Origin: Planctomycetota bacterium
GTDB lineage: Bacteria; Planctomycetota; Planctomycetia; Pirellulales; PALSA-1355
NCBI GenBank assembly: GCA_003389325.1
Contig: QQVE01000051.1
Coordinates: 1 to 64,000 of the forward strand
DNA: 64,000 nucleotides
Direction: 5' to 3'
Below are positions 9,079-18,800 of this stretch, piece after piece. Each line of letters opens with the position of its first letter. The stretch's first letter is position 1. Position numbers and translations under genes: made by a program. The notes under the pieces were generated by a model. That model was not told the origin of the DNA. It made no database searches and saw only the letters and a list, made by a program, of their open reading frames with translations.

Positions 9079-9975
9079 ATGATGGTCGATCGCCCAGCGT
9101 CCTCCGACTCCGGCCCACTCGAGGATCTCGAACAGTGGGACGACGACTTGCGACGCCGCTATCCCGAGGCGGCCGCCAACGAGCTGGCTCCCAACTCCGA
9201 GAAGAGCAAGCAGCAGTTTCGCGACTACCGGGCCGACGTGCGTCCCGAGGTCAGGGAGTTCTACCGCCTGAATCACAAATACCAGACGGTCGACTTCGTC
9301 CGCGCCAAGCGCGAAGAGTATCTCAAGCTCGACAAACGACGCATGGGCCTGTGGGACGGGCTGGAGTTTCTCAACACGCTAGTGGACGACAGCGACCCGG
9401 ACACCAGCCTGCCGCAAATCGAGCACCTGTTGCAGACGGCCGAGGCCATCCGCCGCGACGGGCATCCCCGCTGGTTCATTCTCACCGGGTTGATTCACGA
9501 CTTCGGCAAGGTGCTTTGCCTGTTCGGCGAGCCACAGTGGGCCGTGGTGGGCGATACGTTTCCGGTCGGCTGCGAATACTCCGACGCGATCGTCTTTCGC
9601 GAGTTTCTCGACGACAACCCCGATAGCCAGGTGCCCGAGTATCAGACGCCCTGCGGCATCTACGAGCCGGGTTGCGGGCTCGACAACGTGCTGATGTCGT
9701 GGGGGCACGATGAGTACATGTACCACGTCGTGAAGGACTACCTGCCGCCCGAGGCGCAGTACATCATCCGCTACCACTCGTTCTACCCGGGACACCGCGA
9801 AGGGGCGTATGCTCACCTGATGAACGACGCCGACCGGAAGTACTTTGCCGCCGTGCGGGCCTTCAACCCGTACGACCTGTACACGAAGGCGGCCGAGCGT
9901 CCGGACGTGGATGAGTTGCGCTCGTTCTACGAAGACTTGTGGAACGAGTTCTTTCCGCCGCAACTGGCGTTCTGA
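9079..9975 (+). CDS. miox: Inositol oxygenase (myo-inositol to D-glucuronate)
   Basis: 298 residues, close to the length of animal and plant MIOX. All six di-iron ligands can be placed by motif: H116 (IEHLLQTAE), H140-D141 (GLIHDFGK), H210 (SWGHDEYMY), H233 (YHSFYPGH) and D266 (FNPYDLYTK). The enzyme uses O2 to cleave the myo-inositol ring to D-glucuronate in the cytoplasm. A near-perfect ribosome site (aggagg) precedes ATG 9079 by five bases; a second ATG follows immediately. It is probably co-transcribed with the phosphodiesterase 36 bp upstream. MIOX is mostly eukaryotic and patchy in bacteria. Confidence 0.95.
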   Translation: MMVDRPASSDSGPLEDLEQWDDDLRRRYPEAAANELAPNSEKSKQQFRDYRADVRPEVREFYRLNHKYQTVDFVRAKREEYLKLDKRRMGLWDGLEFLNTLVDDSDPDTSLPQIEHLLQTAEAIRRDGHPRWFILTGLIHDFGKVLCLFGEPQWAVVGDTFPVGCEYSDAIVFREFLDDNPDSQVPEYQTPCGIYEPGCGLDNVLMSWGHDEYMYHVVKDYLPPEAQYIIRYHSFYPGHREGAYAHLMNDADRKYFAAVRAFNPYDLYTKAAERPDVDELRSFYEDLWNEFFPPQLAF

Positions 9976-10005
9976 GAATACGGCGCGGGCGAAGGCCGTG
10001 GCTCG

Positions 10006-11640
10006 CTACCAGCGATACTCGACGCCCGCGGTGGCCGAATGGGCCCACCACGGGGTATCGGTCGAGGCAAAGATCGGCTGCGCCGGACCCACTAGCGGGT
10101 CGCCGCCGATTTGGGTCGGATTGACCGACGTGTCGATCGCATCGCCCGACCGCTGCACGCGGTTGATGTACAGGAACGTGTAGCCGATTGTGCCCCGCAG
10201 ATTGCAGGTGATGTCCCACCGCAGGTTGACGTTGGCCTCGGGCAGAATGGCGAACACGTCGCGGCGGTACGAGCCGATGTTGGTTGGCTGCGTCAGCAGC
10301 GAGCCGTCGTAAGTCGTGGTCACCGTGCTGCCGGCGGTCGTGGTTTCGATCGTGGTGCTGCCGTCAATGTAGGTGTCCTGCCGGTTGTTGCCGAAAGCAC
10401 ACTTGGCGACCAGCTCGACCGACATGCGCCCGTGGCGCGACTCGGCCTTCAGGCCGATCTCGCCGCCGTGGAATTCGTTGCGCGAGCTAAACAGATCCTG
10501 ACCGGTGAATTCCTGCGTGATGGCCTGGCCCGAACCGTCGAGCGTGCCGTCGAACAGCGAGTTGTCGTTAATCGTCACGCTGTCGCCCAGGCGGAAGAAG
10601 CGGTATCCCAGCAGCAGGTCGACGCGGCGCTGCATGGTGAAGTCGATCCAGACCAATCGCCGCATTAGCGCTCCGGCACTCTGAATGTTCGTGGTGGCGC
10701 GAATGTCGATCGAGCCGTCGAGCACACCGGTGGCCGAGCCCGCGGCAGTGTCGAGCACGAACCCGTCGGGAAAGGCGATGATCTCGGAGTCCTCGCGGGC
10801 CGCTCCCATGCTGGGCATCACGTTGAAGAACGGTCGGGCCAGGATCTGGGAGTTGGGATCGCTGCTGAAATTGGACGTGGCGTTGAAGGTGGTCGAACCC
10901 TGCTGGAACGTAAAGTACTGGCCTTCGATGCCGAGGAATTCTCCGTCGACGAGCCAGTAGCCGAGGTTGACCCGGCCGCCGTTGAGCGCGTTGGTGTTGA
11001 CGCGGTCTCCGCCGAACAGGATCGACGTGGTCGCGCTCACCGGCAGCACGCCGGCTTGCGACTGCGGAGTTCCCAGCGGGCTGGTCGTTACCAGCGGCGG
11101 CAGCAAATTGCCTTTCTGCCACAGGGCCATGTAATCGAGTTGAGCGTAAACGCGGCGGTGGGCGTGCACGTCGTTCCACATGTCGCTGCACCACAGCGGA
11201 TCGCACCAGCCGCCCAGCAGTCCGCCGCCGAGGCAGCCACACATGCCTTTGCCGCCGCACATTCGACAACCCAGTCCGCCCAGCAGACCGCATCCGCCGG
11301 GGTCGCATTCCATAGCGCACTCGCCGCCGCAGCCGATGTCGCAACTGCCGCCCGCGGCGCAGTCGGAGCACCCGCACCCGCCGGCCATGCTGTTGTCGAT
11401 TTCAAACTCACCGATGCCGAGTTCGGCCGGCGGCTGCACGGGCGTCGCGTCGTCGTCGGAGACCCAAGTGCCCTCGACCGAATCGGGACCGGCGTACGAG
11501 GGCTCGCTGACGGGCTGAGCCGGGGCTGCGGCGGAATAGTTGCTGCCCGGGTAGGCGCCCGGCGGCGACTGAGCCCAGCCGTAGCCGGCCGCGCCTGACA
11601 GCATGGCGATCGCAATGGCAAGTCTTGCGACGAATCTCAC
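10006..11640 (-). CDS. BBP7 family outer-membrane beta-barrel protein with Cys/Gly-rich region
   Basis: 544 residues, signal peptide ending near GYGWAQ/SPP. Residues about 88-160 form a Gly/Cys-rich stretch with roughly 14 cysteines (pieces such as GGCGCSDCAAGG and CRMCGGKGMCGC). The remainder has the BBP7 (former DUF1551) pattern: WNDVHAHRRVYAQLDYMALW, PPLVTTSP, ILFGG, GGRVNLGYW, LLGYRFFRLGD, NLRGTIGYTF, and a final aromatic-ending strand (VEYRW) typical of outer-membrane barrels. BBP7 proteins are specific to planctomycetes and presumed surface proteins. It diverges from the DUF3467 gene. Function is unknown beyond surface location. Confidence 0.88.
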   Translation of the reverse strand: MRFVARLAIAIAMLSGAAGYGWAQSPPGAYPGSNYSAAAPAQPVSEPSYAGPDSVEGTWVSDDDATPVQPPAELGIGEFEIDNSMAGGCGCSDCAAGGSCDIGCGGECAMECDPGGCGLLGGLGCRMCGGKGMCGCLGGGLLGGWCDPLWCSDMWNDVHAHRRVYAQLDYMALWQKGNLLPPLVTTSPLGTPQSQAGVLPVSATTSILFGGDRVNTNALNGGRVNLGYWLVDGEFLGIEGQYFTFQQGSTTFNATSNFSSDPNSQILARPFFNVMPSMGAAREDSEIIAFPDGFVLDTAAGSATGVLDGSIDIRATTNIQSAGALMRRLVWIDFTMQRRVDLLLGYRFFRLGDSVTINDNSLFDGTLDGSGQAITQEFTGQDLFSSRNEFHGGEIGLKAESRHGRMSVELVAKCAFGNNRQDTYIDGSTTIETTTAGSTVTTTYDGSLLTQPTNIGSYRRDVFAILPEANVNLRWDITCNLRGTIGYTFLYINRVQRSGDAIDTSVNPTQIGGDPLVGPAQPIFASTDTPWWAHSATAGVEYRW

Positions 11641-11986
11641 GGTCGTCCCCTTTGTTCACACCGACGTTTTGCGCACGGACGGGGAATACCAGTCCGGATA
11701 TGTGTATCGATTCGGCAGTTTGGGCCGACAATTCCAGTCAATCCGGAATAATTGACACTCTTGTAAAAAGCGCAAGAGTCGGTGCGGCTCCTCCAGGTTC
11801 CCCGACCGGAACCGCTGCGGCTTCCCTTGTCCGGGTTGCACCGCTGCTGGGAATAAAACTTGTTTGGACCGCTTGCGGTTTTCGGCTAAATTGAGAGATC
11901 TAGCCCGGCTTGATCAATCGAGCCGATGCTATCGACGCTCGCATGAAGTCATTGCACCACCACTACCACCACAAGGGAGCAGTCCG
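11641..11986. promoter_or_regulatory. Divergent intergenic region with a 7-bp inverted repeat
   Basis: 346 bp between the BBP7 gene (leftward) and the DUF3467 gene (rightward); it must hold both promoters. It is AT-richer than its surroundings. A perfect inverted repeat, ACTCTTG at 11757-11763 and CAAGAGT at 11773-11779 with a 9-base loop, sits centrally and could be an operator or RNA hairpin. A weak rightward promoter candidate is TTGGAC 11864-11869, 17 bp, TAAATT 11887-11892. No gene is supported here. Confidence 0.4.
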
Positions 11987-12376
11987 TTGGCCAAAGACAT
12001 CGAAATCGAACAGGACAAGTCGAAGACCTCACCGGGGAGCACGCCACCGACGACGGCGGCCGCTCCGCAGCAGCAGCAGGTGTCGGTCGACATCTCCAAG
12101 GCGCACGCCGCTTACTCGAACTTCTGCCGCGTGACCGGCACGCCCGAGGAGTTGATCATCGACTTCGGTCTGAACACGCAGCCGATGGGCGTTCCGAGCG
12201 ACCCGATCGAGATCAGCGAACGGATCGTGATGAACTACTTCACGGCCAAGCGCATGATGGCCGCCTTGCAGATGTCGCTGCAGCGGCACGAGGCCGCCTT
12301 CGGCGTGCTGGAGACCGACGTGCAAAAGCGCGTGATGCCCGGCGTGATGCGGCAGGGAAGTCCCCAGCAGAAGTGA
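11987..12376 (+). CDS. DUF3467 family protein
   Basis: 129 residues from a TTG start at 11987. I choose it because aaggga lies nine bases upstream and the conserved protein starts just after it (LAKDIEIEQDK); earlier in-frame codons read as non-coding. After a Pro/Thr/Gln-rich N-terminal third comes the DUF3467 core: VSVDISKAHAAYSNFCRVTG, EELIIDFG, ISERIVMNYFTAKRM and LQRHEAAFGVLE. The family is small, cytoplasmic and of unknown function, and is widespread in planctomycetes and other bacteria. A strong terminator follows 60 bp after the stop, so it appears monocistronic. Confidence 0.88.
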   Translation: MAKDIEIEQDKSKTSPGSTPPTTAAAPQQQQVSVDISKAHAAYSNFCRVTGTPEELIIDFGLNTQPMGVPSDPIEISERIVMNYFTAKRMMAALQMSLQRHEAAFGVLETDVQKRVMPGVMRQGSPQQK

Positions 12377-12824
12377 CGCGCGCCGCCCAGGGCCTTCCGG
12401 TGCAGGGCGAAAAACTTTTCGAATGTCACACCCCTCAAGCCGCCCCCTCCGGGTGGCTTTTTTCGTAGCGCGCCTTTCCCAATTCGTGCCGCGCGTCCGG
12501 ATTTATTCCACAAACCGTCACCGGCGTCAGGTTCGCCAAAAAGAGCGCCGCGCAAATAGTTTGCGCTCGTTGAAAAGCCCCCCTGCTTCGTGTAGTCTGA
12601 AATCTCAGGAATTGGAACAGCTTGTCTCATCGGAACGCTCGCGTATCGCGGATTCACCGCTACCGGGCACGAAGGCGTCGCACACAGCAGCTTGGCAAAG
12701 GCTACCCGCCGCGAGAGGCCCCGTCGCTCTATTGGGTCATCCTCTTAACGCTACCCGCGTTTGCTCAGGCTCTCGTTCGCAGATTGATGATTGATGTCAT
12801 TCATCACCGCGAGCAGGGAGGTTC
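12377..12824 (+). other. Intergenic region upstream of the giant surface protein
   Basis: 448 bp with no supported gene. It contains the terminator of the DUF3467 gene (12437-12463). A possible promoter for the giant gene reads TTGAAA at 12570-12575, 17 bp, TAGTCT at 12593-12598 with a preceding TG; the -35 is good and the -10 poor. A ribosome site (aggagg-like, agggagg) immediately precedes ATG 12825. Confidence 0.45.
12437..12463 (+). terminator. Rho-independent terminator after DUF3467 gene
   Basis: Stem AAGCCGCCC / GGGTGGCTT (9 bp with one G-U pair), five-base loop CCTCC, followed by a run of six T. It lies 60 bp after the DUF3467 stop. The clearest terminator in the window. Confidence 0.85.
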
Positions 12825-15800
12825 ATGCCAGGAAGCGCTCGCGGTCCGGACAACATTGGAGAGACTTGGGTCAGCAGAGAAGCCATGAAAAAGAATCGGT
12901 TTCGTTCTCGGCGTGTCAGCAGCGTTCGTCGTTCTCGCTCGGTGCGCGGCACCGCGATCCTGTTCAAGCGGCACGCAAGCCTTGAAGGGCTCGAACTTCG
13001 AGCCATGCTCTCCGGCGACTCGCTGCTGTCCGACAGCGCGCTGTTCTCTTCGACCGAAGACGCGCACGCCAGCCCGCTCGAGAGCCTTTGCATCTCGCAC
13101 CTCATGGCTTCGAATCTCGCGGGCGGCGACGACGCGGCGCCCGAGGCCGCTCCCTTGGCCGCCGCGGCCGAAGACGGCGGCGACGAGGACCCGATCGCCG
13201 AGCCGCTGCTCGAAGCGGATGAAATCGGCATCAACACGTTCCTCGAGATCGTCGATCTCCACGACAACCCCATCACCAGCATCGACGTCGGACAGAAATT
13301 TCGTCTGAAGGTCTTCGTTGAGGATGTGCGCACATCGTCGCCGGGGGGCGAAAATGGTTTTGGCGTGTTCTCGGCTTATGTCCGCGCAGACTACATCGCC
13401 ACGCTCGTTGACTACGAAGACGATTCTCTGAACATCGGTTCCTTTTTTCCGCTTCTCAATCGAGTCGACACGTCGACGACCGGCGAGCTCCGCGCCGGCG
13501 GCGTGGGCACTTCTCTTGTCGGCCCCGGTACCGATCCCCAACTGCTCTGGACAGCCGAGTTCACTGCCACGACCGCTGGAACGGCGAACTTCAATACGTT
13601 CTTCGAAGACTTCTCAGACGTGGCGTTTGACGGCGACTGGCTGCTCTACGGCGAGCCCAGCACTGCCGACATCACCGCCGACAACGTGACCTTCAACGGC
13701 GCGTCCCTCGAAATCAATGACGTCGACGTGCCGAGCATTTCGATCGGCGACGTCACGCAGCAGGAAACCGACGATTCGCAGACCTTCCTGTTCACGGTCA
13801 CGCTCGACGAAGCAAGCAACCAGCAAGTGACCGTCGCCTACAGCACTCAGAGCGGCACGGCGACCTCGGGCACCGACTTCCAGCCGGCGAGCGGCACGCT
13901 CACCTTCGCTCCCTCCGAGACGCAACAGATCGTCACCGTCACGGTGAACGGCGACTTCGAGAACGAGGCCGACGAAGACTTCACCGTCGTGCTGAGCAAC
14001 CCCTCGGGGGCCGTGCTGCTCGACGACACCGGCGTCGGCACGATCGAGAACGACGACGTGCACGTCGTCGATATTGCCGACGTGCAGCAGCTCGAAGGCG
14101 ACGAGCAGAATACGCTGGTGTTCACCGTCACGCTCTCGAAGCAGAGCCCCACGGCGGTCGAAGTACCCTGGGCTACACAGGACGTCTCGGCCGTTGCGGG
14201 AATGGACTATGTCGCTGCCAGCGGTACCGTCACGTTCAGTGCGGGGAGCACCGACCCGCAGTTCATCACGGTGACCGTGATCGGCGACACCGACCTGGAA
14301 GACAACGAGTCCTTCAAGGTCGTGCTGCAAGAGCCCTCCAATGCCGAACTGGGAGGCGACGGCGAAGCGACGGCCACGCTCCAGAACGACGACGGTCCGC
14401 AGCTCTCGGTGTTGGACGTTTCAGTCGACGAGAATACGCAGGATGGCTTTGTCGTATTCAACGTCACGCTGCTGGAATCCACCGGCGATCCCGTGACGGT
14501 CGTCTATACGACGGCCGACGGCACGGCCACGGCGGGCAGCGACTATACGGCCACCAGCGGCACGCTCAGCTTCTCCGGCGATACGACGGCGCTGCAAGTC
14601 ACCGTGGCGATCACCGACGACAACGTTTTCGAGGCCGACGAAACCTTCACGCTGGAACTCTCGAACCCCAGCGGGGCTACATTGCTGGAGGATTCGGCCA
14701 CGGCGACGATCTTAGACGACGACACGGCACCCACGCTGAGCGTCTCGGATGCGTCGGTCGCCGAAAACGCCGGCGGCGGCGACACGACCGACCTGGTTTT
14801 CACGGTCGAGCTCTCGGGCGCCACCGAACTTCCGGCAACCGTGCTCTACACCACGGTAGACGGCACGGCGATCGCCGACGACGACTACCAGGGCCTCGGC
14901 ACTTTGACGCTCTCGTTCGCTCCGGGCGAGACGATGCAGTTGGTCACCGTGACCATCAACAACGACGCGCTCAACGAGAACGACGAGACCTTCCAGCTTC
15001 GACTGTTCGACGGCACGAACGTTTCGAACACGGCAGACCTGCTGGCCACGGGCACGATCCTGAACGACGACCCGTTGCCGACGCTTTCGCTGTCGCCGGC
15101 CAGCATCAACGAGGGCAGCGGCGGCGGCAACACGAACTTCGTGTTCACGGCCACGCTTTCGGCCCCCAGCGGGTTGCCGGTGAGCGCCGTGTGGTCGACC
15201 GCCGACGGCACGGCGGTCGCGGGCGACGACTACCAGGCGGCCAGCGGCACGATCACGTTTGCGCCCGGCGAGACGACCGCGCTGCTCACCGTGAGCGTCG
15301 TGGCCGACGAGGATGCCGAAGCCAGCGAGACCTTCACGATCAATTTGAGCGATCCGCAGAACGTCACGGCGGATCCCAGCGCCTTCACGGCGACGATTGC
15401 CAACGACGATGACGTGCCCGTGATATCGATCGACGCCGATCCGTCGTCGCAGAACGAAGGCGACGCCGGCATTACGCCGTTTGTGTTCACGGTCACGCTG
15501 TCGAAGACCAGTCAGGAGCAGGTGACCGTCCAATACTCGACGACGGGTCTGCTAGCCGACGCCGGGGTGGACTTCGAAGCGACGTCCGGGACGCTGACGT
15601 TCGCCCCGGGCCAAACGTCGATGATGCTCACCGTGAACATTATCGGCGACCAGATTTTCGAGAGCAACGAAACGTTCCGCGTCAATATTTCGTCGCCCAC
15701 GGGAGCCTCGATCGGGACGACCGCCCAGACTGCGGTCATCGCCAACGATGACGCCGCCCCCACGGCTACGATCAACGACGTGACCATGCTTGAAGGCGAC

Positions 15801-18800
15801 GCGGGCACGAAGGCGTTCGTGTTCACCGTGACCTTGTCGCAGCCGAGCTCGCAGGCCGGGACGCTCGCCTACACGACGCAAAACGGCACCGCCACGGCCG
15901 GCAACGACTACACCGCCACCAGCGGCACGCTCGCGTTCTCCGCCGGGCAAACCGTTCAGATGATCACGGTCAACGTGCTGGGCGACAAGCTCGTCGAAGG
16001 CAACGAAACGTTCTCCGTGGTGCTGTCCGACGGCAGCTTTATCACGATCCCCACCAACGGCGACCAGATCGGTACCGGCACGATTCAGGACGAGGCTACC
16101 GACGACATCGAAGTCATTCCCTCGAGCGTCGTCGGTCGCGTGTGGGTCGACAGCAACGGCAACGGCACGCAAAACGGCATCGAACGCTCGCTGGCCGGCG
16201 TGCAGGTCCTGCTGACCGGCGCTTCGCAGGCGCAAACGACCACCGGAGCCGACGGCACCTATTCGTTCAACAACCTCGACCCGGGCACGTACACCGTCGA
16301 GTTCGTGCTGCCGGCCGAGTACCGCGACGGCACCGCCATGCTGGGTAGCCTGGGCGGCACGCTGACCGAAGACGGCTACACCTTTACGATCGACAGCCCC
16401 GGTGGCGTGGCGGCCAGCAACTACCACTTCACCACCAGCGGGTTGCAGACGGCGTTCCTCTCGCAGCGGCTGTTCCTGGCCTCGTCGCTGGGCAACCTCA
16501 TCAACCCGCCCGCCGTGGCTCCCACCGTGGCGATCACGTCGGTCACGAATCCGATCAACCCGTCGTCGGCAACGAACGTCTCGATCAACGGCACGGGCTC
16601 CGCCGGCGCGACGATCTCGGTCGTGGCCAGCGACGGCACGAACTCGACCTCGGCGTTCAACACGACCATCAATAGCAACGGCAACTGGTCGATCAACGGA
16701 GTCAACGTTTCGAGCCTGGCTGACGGCACAATCACGTTCGAAGTCACCGCGACCGGCGCCGGCGGCTTGACGACGGAAGCCACGATCACGGCCACCAAGG
16801 ACACCGTGGCCCCGTCGATCACGATCGGCAGCGTGACCGATCCGATCAACATCGTCAACGAAACCGAAGTGACGATCACCGGCACGGGTACCGAGGGCGA
16901 CACCGTCACGGTGACCGCCACCGATGGCACGACGACCACCGCGGCGGTGAGCACGACCGTGGACGCCAACGACAACTGGACCATCTCCAACATCGACGTC
17001 AGTGGGCTGAACGACGGTACGATCACCTTTAACGTCGTGTCCACCGACAACGCCGGCAACAGCGGCACCGCCAGCGTCACAGCCGAGAAAGACACGACCG
17101 CGCCGGAAGCCGAAGTGACGATGGTCACCGACCCGGTCACCTCGCTCAACGAGACGGAAGTCGAGATCAGCGGCACCGCCTCGCCGGAGGCAGCGATTAC
17201 CGTCCTCTTCAGCGACAACGATAACGAATTGGGACCGTTCTCGACGGAGGCCGACCAGGACGGCAACTGGTCGATCTCGGGGATTAACCTGAGCACGCTC
17301 GACGACGGCACGCTGACGGTTGTCGTCACGGCCACCGACGACGCGGACAATACTTTCTCCGTCACCGAGATGGTCGAGAAGGACACGATTGCCGAGGCGA
17401 CGATCGACCCGATCTCGAATGCGGTCAACCAGGACACGCAAGACGCGTTCGTGATCACCGGCACGACCGAGCCGGGTTCGACCATTCTGGTGACCGTCAG
17501 CGACGATCAGGGCGGCGAGACCGAGCCGGCCGACGCCACCGTGGACGAGAACGGCAACTGGACCGTGACCATCGACGTGAGTGCTTTGGCCGACGGACCG
17601 CTGACGATCCTCGTCGACGCCGTTGACGAACTGGGCAACATCGACAGCGTGGAAACCACGGCCGAGAAGGACACCGTCGTCGTGTTCGACGTCGACGATC
17701 CGCCGCCGGCCGGCCTGAGCAACTCGGACGACTACACAGTCAGCGGCACCGTCGAAGAAGGGGCCACCGTCACGGTCGTCGTGACCGACGGCGTCGACTC
17801 CACCGAGCCGATCGAAGCAAGCGTCAACGGCACGACCTGGACGGCCACGGGCATCAACCTGATGCAACTCGCTGACGGCGAGTTGACGATTCAAATTACG
17901 ATCGTCGATGCTGCCGGCAACACCGTGATGACGACCGAAACGACGACCAAGACGGCGGTGGACGTCACCTCCATTCCCGAAACGATCAACGCCGCGCAAC
18001 AATCGACGGTGACGATCAGCGGCGTCGGCGAGCCGGGAGCCATGGTGACGATTGTCGCCATCGATGCCGAAGACAACGAGGTGACTTCCAACACCGTGGA
18101 AATCATGCAGGACGGCACCTGGTCGATCGAGATGGACCTGACCGGCCTGGTCGACGGGACGATCGAGTTCACCGTCACCGCCACCGCAGGCGGCAACACG
18201 GTGATGCTGATGGAAACCGCCCTGCTCGACACCGTGGCCGACGTGATGATCACCGACCCGACGGGCGCGGTCAACGAGAACAACGAGAGCGCGTTCGAAA
18301 TCAGCGGCACGGTCGAGCCCGGCTCGACCGTGACGGTGACGATCGACGACGAAGACGGCGGTACCGACCCGATCGTGATCGAAGCCGCGGTCGAGGAAAA
18401 CGGGGATTGGTCGATCACCGCCGATCTGAGCAGCCTGACCGACGGCATGCTGACGATCACCGCCGACGCCGTCGATTCGCTCGGCAACGACGGGCAAGAC
18501 ACGGCCAACGTCGTGAAGGACACCGTTGACCCGGTATTTGATTCGGGCGACCTGGATCCGGTCGGCATCGCCAATTGCGACGACTACACCGTAAGCGGCA
18601 CCGCCGAGGAAGGCGCCACGATCACCGTCACGATCAGCGATGGCGTGAACGACGACGTCACGGCAATGGTCACCGTCGACGAGACGGAGGCCTGGTCGAT
18701 CGCGGGCCTCGATCTGAGCGGCCTGAATGAAAGTGACCTGAGCGTCACCATCTCGGCCGAGGACGAAGCAGGCAACGTGGCCGACCCGATCGTCGAAGAG

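Noticed and set aside
12423..12794. 123-codon plus-strand frame before the giant gene
   Set aside because: It begins inside the terminator of DUF3467 and is Arg/Ser-rich with no motif.
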